A stretch of 64,000 nucleotides of DNA from JAGGSN01 sp965603725 (lineage in GTDB: Bacteria > Zixibacteria > MSB-5A5 > UBA10806 > 4484-95): contig CBFDEC010000012.1 in the NCBI GenBank assembly GCA_965603725.1, positions 1 to 64,000 on the forward strand, in the 5' to 3' direction. This document shows positions 7,990 to 16,443 of this stretch, one piece after another. The translations under genes and the position numbers were made by a program. Position 1 is the first letter of the stretch, and each line of letters opens with the position of its first letter. The notes under the pieces were generated by a model. That model had not been told where the DNA came from. It searched no databases and worked only from the letters and a program-made list of their open reading frames with translations.

Positions 7990-8724
7990 TTACAGATCTG
8001 CAAGAAGCCCGTTCTTTACCAACTCAAACCGTTTGACAGTATTCTGCCGGTAAACGATTTTAAATACCTCGGCATTTTTTCGGGATTTGATAATTTCATA
8101 TCTATCGTTTGTAACTTTAATACAAGCATTATCCTCAAGGGCGATTCCTGTTATTTTATTTTTAGCTATCAACTTGCTGAAAGCCTTCTTACGACCGCTT
8201 TCGGTCGAGTAGTGGACATTGCAGGCAAAACTGACCAATCCCAGGCACCTGACAGCAGTCCAGCGGTTTTTAAAGGCGTTGGACAACCCGAGAGAAAACC
8301 AGCAGTTGGCTCCAGCCGACAAACCCGCCATCATAACCCCGTTTTTCCAGGCTCGCTTAAGCATTTTGTCTACGTTATATTTATGCCACATCCGCATCAT
8401 CGACGGGGTCGAGCCCCCACCGACATAAACTAAATCACACCAATTGATCTTTTTAGCTATGACAGATTTTGATGAGACTCCACCATATAGGTATAAAACA
8501 TCGGTGTCGCATCCCAGCCTTCGACCGTAAATTTCTGCAAAAGTTTCGTAATATTCGGGATCGTCTCCGGAGGCGGTTGGAATAAACAAGGCACGCGGTT
8601 TACTTTTAATGCGTCCCTCACGGATTTTTGCTGCAGCTACAATTTGTTTATCGATGGCAAGTGTTTCTAATTCGGACAACTCGCCGCCGCCAATAGCGAA
8701 AATTGTGGTGATAAGAGGGGGCAT
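7990..8724 (-). CDS. Peptidase S51 family protein (dipeptidase E / cyanophycinase-like)
   Basis: 244 residues with a class-I-glutaminase-like fold. The GLSAGA nucleophile elbow (Ser-136) follows a VGGGSTPSMMRMW strand-turn, and LEDNACIKV near residue 200 is the usual third conserved block. In this family the serine attacks alpha-aspartyl dipeptides (PepE) or cyanophycin-type polymers. The length matches dipeptidase E (about 230) better than cyanophycinase, so an aspartyl dipeptidase in the cytoplasm is the likelier role. No ribosome site is obvious, so the start is less certain. The neighbouring Fic gene lies 22 bases upstream on the same strand. Confidence 0.8.
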   Translation of the reverse strand: MPPLITTIFAIGGGELSELETLAIDKQIVAAAKIREGRIKSKPRALFIPTASGDDPEYYETFAEIYGRRLGCDTDVLYLYGGVSSKSVIAKKINWCDLVYVGGGSTPSMMRMWHKYNVDKMLKRAWKNGVMMAGLSAGANCWFSLGLSNAFKNRWTAVRCLGLVSFACNVHYSTESGRKKAFSKLIAKNKITGIALEDNACIKVTNDRYEIIKSRKNAEVFKIVYRQNTVKRFELVKNGLLADL

Positions 8725-8746
8725 GGTGTATGTATTAAATATTAAT

Positions 8747-9910
8747 TTATTTCACCTTATAAACTAAGCTTTGCAGAATTTCAAGATTTGCTTCTATAAT
8801 CATTATTCCATCTTTTTCGATTAAATTAATCAATCTATTTTCAGAAAGCTTTTTGATATCCCTGCTTCGAGTACTGATACTAACATTAGAGTAAAGAGCT
8901 CTTACAGAAGGCGATGATATAAAATCTCTATACGGCGTTATACCAATTTGTACAAGAATTTCTAAAAAGTGCACCATCCGCTTAGTTAGAATATTTGGTA
9001 CTTTTTTGTTCTCTCTGTGTAAATAATGGATATAATCAGAAAACATTAGAACACTGACTTTTCGTTTTACTCTATCTTTAATAGCACTCAATTCTTCGAC
9101 TAATCCCTTTAAACCAAACTTAATGAAGTTTGTAACATTGCAGGTTCTACGCACATCTCGCAGTTCCGCAAGATATCTGTCCTTATCTTTGACCCAGAAA
9201 TTTGCCAGCACATAAAAGAAATGTTGATGTAAAATATCATTTGATAAAAGACAATATGATTCTACTGCTCTGGAGGTTCGACCATTTCCATCAAAGAATG
9301 GGTGTATTTCAGTTAGATAATAATGCGACAATAAAGCACGAATAACGGGATGATTATCTAAACCTTCCGACTTCCCATTATACCATTCAATAAATTGATT
9401 TACAGCAAGTTCAACAGAAGCCTGGTCTGGAAAAAGGGATGGCAATTTAGGCACACCAAATTCAACCTGGTCATTTCTTAAATGCCCGGGTTTGTTGGAA
9501 ATATGGCGTATGTCTCTTGTTGTTAGAGTATGAATTTGACGCAGAAATGGAAGTGAAATATCAGGATTCTTATTATTAGCAACATGCTCATTAATAAAAT
9601 TATAAACCTCTCGGGAATTCTGAACTTCCTGCTCAGCTTTTTGCAATGCATATTTCTTATCAGCTTTTTCGAATACAGCTTTTATTTCTTCTTCCGTTAA
9701 CTGATTGCCTTCAATGGCAGTTGTACTTCCCACAGCTCTTATTATTTCATCTCGCAATATTGAGTCTTTAACAAATGGAAATGCCGGCATCTCTACTATA
9801 AAAGAATGCAGACTTATAACATTGCTAATTAATTGAATATCCTCTAAAATGTCATTTTTTTTAATATCAAACAGGTTAAATTCTAAAAGCCTATCTGCTG
9901 TTAAAGTCAT
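8747..9910 (-). CDS. Fic-domain protein (AMP-transferase type) with winged-helix tail
   Basis: 387 residues. The catalytic loop HPFFDGNGR is intact at about residues 203-211, including the base His and the Mg-binding Asp. An inhibitory motif TTAIEG at about 63-68 fits the [S/T]xxxE[G/N] helix of class II Fic proteins, so activity is probably self-restrained by Glu-67. The last 70 residues (SVRALYSNVSISTRSRDIKKL) look like a winged helix. Family members add AMP to target protein hydroxyls; the target is unknown. No antitoxin ORF is adjacent. The ATG has AAGGA upstream within a small tandem repeat. Confidence 0.88.
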   Translation of the reverse strand: MTLTADRLLEFNLFDIKKNDILEDIQLISNVISLHSFIVEMPAFPFVKDSILRDEIIRAVGSTTAIEGNQLTEEEIKAVFEKADKKYALQKAEQEVQNSREVYNFINEHVANNKNPDISLPFLRQIHTLTTRDIRHISNKPGHLRNDQVEFGVPKLPSLFPDQASVELAVNQFIEWYNGKSEGLDNHPVIRALLSHYYLTEIHPFFDGNGRTSRAVESYCLLSNDILHQHFFYVLANFWVKDKDRYLAELRDVRRTCNVTNFIKFGLKGLVEELSAIKDRVKRKVSVLMFSDYIHYLHRENKKVPNILTKRMVHFLEILVQIGITPYRDFISSPSVRALYSNVSISTRSRDIKKLSENRLINLIEKDGIMIIEANLEILQSLVYKVK

Positions 9911-9913
9911 TCT

Positions 9914-9948
9914 GCAATCCTTTTTGTAATCCTTTTTGTAACCCTTTA
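9914..9948. repeat. Short tandem repeat holding the Fic ribosome site
   Basis: On the minus strand, a unit of about 13 bases, ACAAAAAGGATT, occurs twice just before the Fic start. Each unit carries an AAGGA Shine-Dalgarno-like core. Confidence 0.45.
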
Positions 9949-10083
9949 TGCAACAATATTTGCAATACTAATCTATTGATCCTTATAATATTATAGAATA
10001 TTTATCGTATTTATGCAACAAATATTTATAAATGATTTGCATTCATTTTTGATCTATATTTTTAACAGAGCGATTATCTGTCC

Positions 10084-11508
10084 CTACTCTTTCCTCCCCG
10101 CCAAACTCACCAGCCACACCACTGCCAGCGACAGGAAAAACCCGGGCACCAGTTCATATAATGCATTCGATAAGGCCGGGATATTTTTCCAGATTACTAC
10201 AGTCAAAAAGCCAACGACCATGCCAGAGATGGCGCCGGTCGAGGTGACCCTTTTCCATAACAGCCCCAGTATCAATGGCGGGGCAAATGCTGCTCCCAGG
10301 CCGGCCCAGGCATAAAGCACAAATGAGAATATCACCCGCTTTTCAGTCAGCGCTAACAGCATTGCCAGGATGCCCAAAACACCTACTGCCAGACGATCGA
10401 TATTGACCACATGACGGCTGTCGAGGTCTTTGCCGGTGAGACGGGCATACAGATCATGAGCGATTGAGGATGAGGCCACCAGAAGCTGACTGTCGGCGGT
10501 CGAGCAGATTGCCGCGAGCACTGCGGCCAGCATCAAGCCGGCAAGAACACCCGGCAGAAGCTGAATCGAGATGATCGGCAGAGCCTGTTCGGCATCCCCA
10601 AGATGGCCAAATACAGCCCGGCAGGCCAGGCCAAGAAATACTGCGCCTGTGAAGACAAACACGCCCCAAAGCATTGCTATAATGCGCCCGCGTTTTATTG
10701 CGGCCTCATCCTGAGCGGCCATAAACCTGATTATCACATGGGGTTGGCCAGGATAACCAAGCCCGATGCCAAGCCAGCCGATTACCAGACCCAGCGCCAT
10801 AAATCCGACTTTATTACCGGTTATTTTAACCAGATCTGGATCCGCTGCGGCAAGCCTGCTGAAAACCTCCCCCAGCCCACCGCCATGTGAAATCACCAGA
10901 ATCGGCAGAAACACTAAAGCCAGCCACATCAGTATACCTTGAATAAAATCAGTCCAGGCAACCGCCCGGAAACCGCCGCTGACCGTGTAGACCACGACTA
11001 TTACTACTCCGATTAATACACCAACAGAGTATTTAATGTGAAAAACGGCTTCGAACGCTTTTCCGGCGGCATTAAACTGAGCCGCCACGTAGGCCGTCAT
11101 CATGAAAAATATAACTACAACCGAAACCCAGCGGATTATCAGAGCCTTATCCTTATAAATCGAGGCTAACAGGTCGGGTATTGTATACACCTCGTGTTTG
11201 GATGTATACTTATTCACCGGACGAGCCATCACCCACCAGTTGAATATATAGCCAAGCAGGCATCCCGGCGCCACCCAGATAGCGGCCAACCCCTCTGTAA
11301 AAGCGGTACCCACCAGGCCCAGTGTAACCCATCCCGACTCCGAGGAAGCCGAAGCCGACAGGGCCGTCACCCAGGCGCCCAATCCCTTACGAGCCAAAAG
11401 ATAATCCGAGGTGGAACGGGAGGCAAACCTGGCAGAATATAGACCGACTGCGATTATGCTCGCTGTGTAAACAATAAACGATACGGTTAGTGTCCATGAT
11501 GTTTCCAT
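10084..11508 (-). CDS. Sodium:solute symporter, PutP-like (SSS family)
   Basis: 474 residues with about 13 hydrophobic segments. The region SASSESGWVTLGLVGTAFTEG in the second span and GLGYPGQPHVIIRFMA near residue 245 match the sodium/proline symporter branch of the SSS family. It should import proline or a related small solute with Na+ across the inner membrane. Length is close to PutP (about 500). GAAGGCG lies before the ATG. It stands alone, with no proline dehydrogenase nearby, so substrate assignment is tentative. Confidence 0.88.
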   Translation of the reverse strand: METSWTLTVSFIVYTASIIAVGLYSARFASRSTSDYLLARKGLGAWVTALSASASSESGWVTLGLVGTAFTEGLAAIWVAPGCLLGYIFNWWVMARPVNKYTSKHEVYTIPDLLASIYKDKALIIRWVSVVVIFFMMTAYVAAQFNAAGKAFEAVFHIKYSVGVLIGVVIVVVYTVSGGFRAVAWTDFIQGILMWLALVFLPILVISHGGGLGEVFSRLAAADPDLVKITGNKVGFMALGLVIGWLGIGLGYPGQPHVIIRFMAAQDEAAIKRGRIIAMLWGVFVFTGAVFLGLACRAVFGHLGDAEQALPIISIQLLPGVLAGLMLAAVLAAICSTADSQLLVASSSIAHDLYARLTGKDLDSRHVVNIDRLAVGVLGILAMLLALTEKRVIFSFVLYAWAGLGAAFAPPLILGLLWKRVTSTGAISGMVVGFLTVVIWKNIPALSNALYELVPGFFLSLAVVWLVSLAGRKE

Positions 11509-11681
11509 TTAGCGCCTTCGAGTATTTTGTTCATTAAAGTCAAAATTCACGCATATTAATTTCAGTTCAAACTAAAATCGTGTTATTTTACAACGAAATA
11601 TTCAGGGTGACAACCTTTTAAATGAAAAGATGAGAACTAAAACCGATTATTTAAAAACAGCTTCATTGATATCAATTGAGC

Positions 11682-11707
11682 AAAAAAAACCGGCCTGGCT
11701 GGCCGGT
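11682..11707 (-). terminator. Rho-independent terminator of the ferredoxin gene
   Basis: Minus strand: ACCGGCC-AGCC-A-GGCCGGT-type stem followed by eight Ts, about 30 bases past the ferredoxin stop. Confidence 0.8.
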
Positions 11708-11734
11708 TATAGAATTTATTGTCGGTATTAAAGG

Positions 11735-11923
11735 CTACTCGATAATTTCGATACAACCCTCGGGGCAGCTATCGGCCGCATCCCGGCAATCCTCTTCGGC
11801 ATCCTCCGGAACTTCTTCAATAATGACTTTAGCCTTATCATCCTCCATCTCGAAAACCTCAGGGCAAAGATCCGCACAAATACCGTCACCGCTGCAAAGA
11901 TCATGATCGATTTTAACCTTCAT
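11735..11923 (-). CDS. Small monocluster ferredoxin with CxxDxxC motif
   Basis: 62 residues: MKVKIDHDLCSGDGICADLC then P, with a distal C-x5-SCPEGC. The second cluster ligand position is Asp (CSGDGIC), as in Pyrococcus furiosus-type ferredoxins, which hold a [4Fe-4S] cluster that converts easily to [3Fe-4S]. It carries electrons in the cytoplasm; the partner is not encoded nearby. The ATG at 11923 is preferred over an upstream start because AGGAGG lies just before it. Single gene with its own terminator. Confidence 0.9.
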   Translation of the reverse strand: MKVKIDHDLCSGDGICADLCPEVFEMEDDKAKVIIEEVPEDAEEDCRDAADSCPEGCIEIIE

Positions 11924-11952
11924 ACAAGTCCTCCTGGTTGGTTTCAATTACC

Positions 11953-11974
11953 AGCCTGCTCAACAAAGCAGGCT
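11953..11974. other. Perfect 8-bp hairpin upstream of the ferredoxin gene
   Basis: AGCCTGCT-CAACAA-AGCAGGCT. It could end the minus-strand NYN transcript or lie in the ferredoxin leader. There is no T tract on the minus strand; a T-rich run follows only on the plus strand, where no gene precedes it. Confidence 0.4.
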
Positions 11975-12125
11975 TTGTTCATTTTCCTATTGCTGGCGAA
12001 TATAGGTTTGAACTGTTTTCCTGTCAAGCAATACGACAGTTAAAACAAAAATATTTTTGCACAAAACCCTATTGGCCTAACTTTTTAAAATGTAGCGGCT
12101 TAATCTGTTAAAAAAATACAGCTTA

Positions 12126-12719
12126 TTAAAACTGCTGGATTCCCTCAAGAATGTTATGGTCTATAAGAATATATTTGTCCGCAGCCTGTCTGAGCAAATA
12201 TGAGCCGCCAAGATTGGCCACTTCGACATGTTTGCCCAGTTCCTTGACCTTTTCTACAATTAGAGCAAAATCCTCATCACCGGAAATCAATATCGCGGTA
12301 TCATAATTGTCTTTGAATGCAAATGTCAGCATATCTACAACTATATGAGTATCGACGCCCTTTTCAACGTAGGTGGGCGTTGAAATAAAAGTGCCATCAG
12401 GGAGGTTATGACGAACAATCCTTCTCTCAAGACGGCCAAATCTCTTGGTTAGGTAAGGCACCGAATCGAGAGAATCGAAAAATGATTGTTGAAGGCGATG
12501 TTTTTCCTCATCATCTTCCCTGTTGAGAGGGGCATTATAATAATATGTTCGAATCAGATGTCTGTCGCCAACCAATCTTCGTGCAAATTTATCGAACTCA
12601 AGATTAGTCTTACCAATAACGTTCTTTAAACTATGATACAGGTTGTTGCCATCGATAAACACCATAACCCGTTCGTTATAAACAGGTCTTACAGTTCCAT
12701 GATATTGCGGCATGATCAT
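12126..12719 (-). CDS. NYN-domain protein (LabA/DUF88 family), putative RNase
   Basis: 197 residues. VMVFIDGNNLYHSLKN near the start gives the first acidic residue of the PIN-like NYN fold, and YDTAILISGDEDFALIVEKV near residue 145 gives the SGDxDF block with two more acidic residues; VEKGVDTHIVVDM supplies another. This cluster binds a divalent metal in family members that cut RNA. Length is normal for single-domain LabA proteins. The ATG at 12719 has AAGGAG at the right distance; an earlier GTG overlaps that site and is unlikely. The RNA substrate is unknown. Confidence 0.85.
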   Translation of the reverse strand: MIMPQYHGTVRPVYNERVMVFIDGNNLYHSLKNVIGKTNLEFDKFARRLVGDRHLIRTYYYNAPLNREDDEEKHRLQQSFFDSLDSVPYLTKRFGRLERRIVRHNLPDGTFISTPTYVEKGVDTHIVVDMLTFAFKDNYDTAILISGDEDFALIVEKVKELGKHVEVANLGGSYLLRQAADKYILIDHNILEGIQQF

Positions 12720-13317
12720 TATTTCCACTCCTTAAATTACACGTAAATAAATTTCGATAATAATTCTAAATTTCCCACATAAAATTATGAATAAAATCAA
12801 CTTATTTATTCAATTTTCATATTTTCTTTACATAAACATCACTCCTTTTTCTGATAATCACTGACTTTTAATTGCAAACCTTTCAAAGAAAATACCAATA
12901 GCTATCCCAAATAACCCAATTTTATATAACCATATAATCTGGTTTGAATCAATTATCACGGTCAGTATTTAATACCTGCTTTTATTATATCTTTTCCTTT
13001 ATAACCCCCTTCCTCGTGATATTACGAGATGGGGTGCAATATACATATCTAAAATATAAATTATTTCCCATATTTCAAGCAAAATTTTAAATTACACAAT
13101 AATCAGCTAAAATGTATCAATCAATATTTGTGTGCAAAGAATTTCATTGTAATTTGCATATTGCGTATTTATCTCGTTGGAAATTTCGCATCTGCTTTAC
13201 CAAGCGCCGATTTTATTACATTTATTATTATATTATTCAATGAGTTAGGCCTTGTTTGATTATTGTTGAACAGATGGCCTTATTTTTGATTAATATTTTA
13301 TCAAACAGGAGGAAAAC
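12720..13317. other. Gene-poor, AT-rich intergenic stretch
   Basis: About 600 bases with no supportable gene. It holds one clear composite hairpin at 13005-13035 (CCCC, CTCGT / ACGAG, GGGG) and a second AGGCC...GGCCT pair followed by TATTTTT near 13247-13290. It probably contains the promoters of the NYN gene (minus) and of the small ORF at 13318 (plus). A small RNA is possible but unsupported. Confidence 0.4.
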
Positions 13318-13470
13318 ATGAAAAACAGATTTATTGATTTGTTAATAGGGAAAAATAGACAATCTGAAAAGAAAGCTTTATCAGATTCATATTCAATATA
13401 CCCGGATTCCGACCCGTCAAGGTATAATCCCTGGGATGATAAACCGCTTAAGGACGATAAAGAAGAATAA
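13318..13470 (+). CDS. Small hypothetical protein, 50 residues
   Basis: ATG at 13318 follows a perfect CAGGAGG with ideal spacing. The product begins MKNRFIDLLIGKNRQ and ends in a very acidic and charged tail (NPWDDKPLKDDKEE); no signal peptide or membrane span. A rho-independent terminator begins 30 bases after the stop, so this is a complete small transcription unit. I do not recognise the protein. The strong translation signals make it more likely real than a chance frame. Confidence 0.65.
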   Translation: MKNRFIDLLIGKNRQSEKKALSDSYSIYPDSDPSRYNPWDDKPLKDDKEE

Positions 13471-13500
13471 CTATTTCAATATATCTTCTGCTCTTCAATC

Positions 13501-13528
13501 AATCCCCCTTTCCCCGGGGGATTTTTAT
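13501..13528 (+). terminator. Rho-independent terminator of the small ORF
   Basis: AATCCCCC and GGGGGATT pair around a TTTCCCC loop and are followed by TTTATT. Confidence 0.7.
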
Positions 13529-13561
13529 TGATAAAAAGAAAAAATCAGATAAATTTACATT

Positions 13562-13855
13562 ATGCCTAAAAACAATAATGACCCGGTTGAAATGCCGATT
13601 AACGGCGCCCTCGATTTGCATACTTTCCCGCCAAAAGAGATTAAACAACTGGTGCCGGATTATATTGAAGCCTGCCTGGATAGAGGCATATATCATTTAA
13701 GGATTATTCACGGTAAAGGAACCGGCACTCTAAGACGGATTGTTCATAGTATCCTGAAAGAGCATCCTGCAGTGATCGATTTTCATCATGAGGAGGGTTC
13801 AGGCGGCGGCTGGGGGGCAACGATAGTTGAGCTGAAAAAAGATATCAAGCAGTAG
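13562..13855 (+). CDS. Smr-domain protein (stand-alone)
   Basis: 97 residues covering just one Smr domain. The family blocks are all present: LDLHTFPPKEI at the start, HLRIIHGKGTGTLRR (the HGxGxG loop) in the middle, and GGGWGATIVEL at the end. Smr domains, as in MutS2 C-termini, are nicking endonucleases on DNA or RNA or bind ribosomal collisions; which applies here cannot be told. No Shine-Dalgarno is visible. The TAG stop lies inside the first bases of an inserted repeat element. Confidence 0.88.
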   Translation: MPKNNNDPVEMPINGALDLHTFPPKEIKQLVPDYIEACLDRGIYHLRIIHGKGTGTLRRIVHSILKEHPAVIDFHHEEGSGGGWGATIVELKKDIKQ

Positions 13856-13943
13856 GTTGGAGATCCTACAGATCCGTAGGACTTATCCCCCAACATGATT
13901 GCTGCCGGATAAATCCAATGGACACTGCGTGCCGACCGCCTAC
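13852..13943. repeat. GTAGGTTGG...CCGACCGCCTAC dispersed repeat, copy 1
   Basis: The right 40 bases (13904-13943, starting GCCGGATAAATCCAATGG) are identical to 57116-57155. The left end GTAGGTTGG overlaps the stop codon of the Smr gene. Internal short inverted repeats (GGATCTGTAGG / CCTACAGATCC type) suggest folding. Confidence 0.75.
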
Positions 13944-14032
13944 TTTTAAAGAATTATCTGGACGTTAGCGGCTGGTGTATGTCCTCATGCACCAGCTTAA
14001 ACAATGGCAGACGAGACGTCCGCCATCCACAA

Positions 14033-14081
14033 AATCCGCCTATGGCGGATGCCAGCACATGCTAAGATTCGTTAATAATGC
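14033..14081. repeat. CCGCCTATGGCGG dispersed repeat, copy 1 (partial)
   Basis: CCGCCTATGGCGGATGCCAG followed by CACATGCTAAGATTCG and TAATAATGC. It matches the right half of the fuller copies at 16222 and 46351. Confidence 0.75.
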
Positions 14082-14130
14082 GACATAATTGTTTGTGTAA
14101 TTTTCCGGAGATAATATTACGGCCGTTTTT

Positions 14131-14949
14131 TCACCCGAACGCCACATCCAGAGTCATCATCACCGCGAAACCCAGCATAGCGCCCATAGTTGCCGCATGG
14201 GAGTGGCCGCCGGCCTGCGATTCCGGAACGAGCTCTTCGACAACGACAAAGATCATGGCTCCTGCCGCAAAGGCCAGAGCATAGGGAAGTACAGGACGGG
14301 CAATAACAACTAAGCTGGCGCCGATTACGCCTGCCACCGGTTCGACAACCCCCGAGAGTTGACCATACCAAAAACTTCTCAAACGGGATATCCCCTCACG
14401 ACGCAGCGGTACTGAAACCGCGATCCCTTCTGGAAAATTCTGAATACCGATTCCCAAAGCCAAAACGACCGCGCCTGCCAGCGCCGCCGATGGGTAACCC
14501 GCGGCTGCTGCTCCAAAAGCAACACCAACCGCCAGACCTTCCGGGATGTTGTGAAGAGTTATTGCAAACACCAACAGCGTAGTCCGCTTCCATTTGGTAT
14601 GTAATCCCTCGGCCTGATCTGTATTTTTGTCACGGTGAAGGTGCGGCAGAAGACGGTCTGTCAAACGCAAAAACAACGCCCCAAGCAGAAAGCCCACAGT
14701 AGCAGGAACCCAGGCGGGAATCGATTTGCCCTCGGACATCTCAATCGCCGGTGCCAGTAAAGACCAATAGCTGGCAGCAATCATTACGCCGGCGGCAAAG
14801 CCGAGCATGGCATCGAGTGTCCTCCTGCTCATATCACGGGCTAAGAAAACTACACTGGCGCCAAGGGCGGTTACAAACCAGGTGAAACAGGTGGCTATTA
14901 AGGCCTGAATGATCGGGCTTAGACTTTTAAACCAGGTTATTATATCCAT
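14131..14949 (-). CDS. ZIP-family divalent metal transporter (GufA/ZupT-like)
   Basis: 272 residues with eight hydrophobic segments. The metal-site helices are clear: LHNIPEGLAVGVAFG in span 4 and IQNFPEGIAVSVPL in span 5, with EELVPES near residue 240. A short His-containing loop (LLPHLHRDKN) lies between spans 3 and 4, as in other ZIP carriers. It moves zinc or a similar metal into the cytoplasm. Single gene; no metal regulator is seen nearby. Confidence 0.9.
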   Translation of the reverse strand: MDIITWFKSLSPIIQALIATCFTWFVTALGASVVFLARDMSRRTLDAMLGFAAGVMIAASYWSLLAPAIEMSEGKSIPAWVPATVGFLLGALFLRLTDRLLPHLHRDKNTDQAEGLHTKWKRTTLLVFAITLHNIPEGLAVGVAFGAAAAGYPSAALAGAVVLALGIGIQNFPEGIAVSVPLRREGISRLRSFWYGQLSGVVEPVAGVIGASLVVIARPVLPYALAFAAGAMIFVVVEELVPESQAGGHSHAATMGAMLGFAVMMTLDVAFG

Positions 14950-15106
14950 TTGTTAATAATTATAGCAGACAAGACGACCTGATGTAAACTGAAATGATAT
15001 TCAAAAGTACAGTGGAATTTAGCGATTAGTTGCCAGATGAAGTCATGATTAATTCAAATAGATACTGGAGAATAGACAAAGTATTAGCAGCATCCAGCAT
15101 GCAATT

Positions 15107-16083
15107 TCATTTTCCAAATGATGCAATGGCTTCCTCAAGGGCAATGCGAACAGGTGTATAGGTGACACCTAATTCTCTTTCCACCTTGCTGCCATCGACT
15201 ATAAAACCCTCTTTCATCACCCTGATTTGGTCCCTTGACATTCCCCATATAGGCGGTTTCTTGATTATGTCTGCTAACCATGTCAAAAGCCTGGCGTTTA
15301 CCAGAACAACAAAATCGGGAAGGCGTATCTTTGGCAGGGTGACCCCCGAGATTTCCTTAATCATCTCGTTGAGCTCTCTTAATGACAGTTGGTGCTTACC
15401 TACCAGATATTTCTCACCGATGTTGTCTTCCTTCTCTGCCGCCCTAACAATAACTTCGGCTACATCCCTCAGATGTACCCAGGTCAGGACAGACTCATGA
15501 AATATAGTTGCTGGCAAGCGGCGATTGATTAGATCTTTGATATACTTACCGGTGGCTTTCGTGTCACCGGGACCCAGAACCGCACAGGGATAAACAACAA
15601 CAAGCGGCAATCCTTTTTTATCAAAAAGTTCCCAGGCGATTAGATCTCCTTCATACTTTGTTTGGAAATATTCGCTGAAGCGAACAGGGCCAACAGGGCT
15701 TTCCTCGATAAAAGGACAATCCGTTGGTTTGCCATATATTCCTCCAGTGCTTACATGCACAACTTTGGAAATGCCTATTTCCAAAGCACATTCCATAATA
15801 TTTCGGTTACCTTCGACATTAACATCATTATAAATTTTATTATTGGATTCCCAGAATGAGTATATATTTGCCAGATTGATGACCCAATCGCAACCTTTCA
15901 TACCTTCAAAAAGAGAATCCTTATTTGTCAAATCCCCTGTAATTAGCGTAATCCCAACTCCTCAATCGCATGAATCCGACTGCTTTTCCTGACAAGGCAG
16001 TATAGTTCATGTTCGGTTTGCGCCAGACGTTTAACTAAGTGCGTTCCAATAAAACCTGCAGCCCCTGTAATAAATATTTTCAT
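15107..16083 (-). pseudogene. NAD-dependent epimerase/dehydratase with a one-base frameshift
   Basis: From an ATG at 16083 (GGAGGAAGG upstream) the frame gives MKIFITGAAGFIGTHLVKRL, a Rossmann GxxGxxG start, and stops after 46 codons. Restoring one base in the run of three Gs at 15953-15955 continues smoothly into ITLITGDLTNKDSLFEGMKG and the rest of an extended SDR protein of about 325 residues, with ST, an altered YxxxK region (YFQTKYEGD) and HLRDVAEV. Either a real inactivating deletion or a homopolymer error in the assembly. The sugar or steroid-like substrate is unknown. Confidence 0.8.
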
Positions 16084-16443
16084 ATATTCCTTCCTCCTAC
16101 ATGCATGTTAGATGATATCGCCTATTAATAAACAAACGTTCCGTTGAATCCCTATATTTCATACAATTATACCTTAATGTTGTTTTGAATACAACTAAAA
16201 CACTCTATGATCTCTATAATGCTTTTGTGCTGTCGGAGGTTACTTCCGACAACTCTGGCAGAAGAATCCGCCTATGGCGGATGCCAGCACATGCTAAGAT
16301 TCGTGAATAATGCAGATTAGGTTACGTTTTTGAAAAGACTGAAGATTTTCCTGTTGTATGCAATGGGGTTGTTTTTATAACAGTAAGTTGGGAGCCTATC
16401 CCCCAATAATAGCTGTCTGTGGACATGTGCCGCCCACAGGAAA
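16084..16443. other. Intergenic repeat region
   Basis: No gene seen. It contains the repeat at 16222-16313 and, at 16383-16440, AAGTTGGGAGCC...ATCCCCCAAT plus GGACATGTGCCGCCCACAGG, fragments of the same palindromic families found near 13.9, 57.2, 59.1 and 63.4 kb. Confidence 0.5.
16222..16313. repeat. Dispersed double-hairpin repeat, copy 2 (full length)
   Basis: About 92 bases: TTTTGTGCTGTCGGAGG...CTTCCGACA hairpin, then CCGCCTATGGCGG hairpin, then ATGCCAGCACATGCTAAG and GTGAATAATGC. About 90% alike to 46351-46439. Confidence 0.8.

Noticed and set aside
8747..9910. Fic toxin-antitoxin pair
   Set aside because: No small antitoxin ORF adjoins; the inhibitory motif is within the Fic protein itself.
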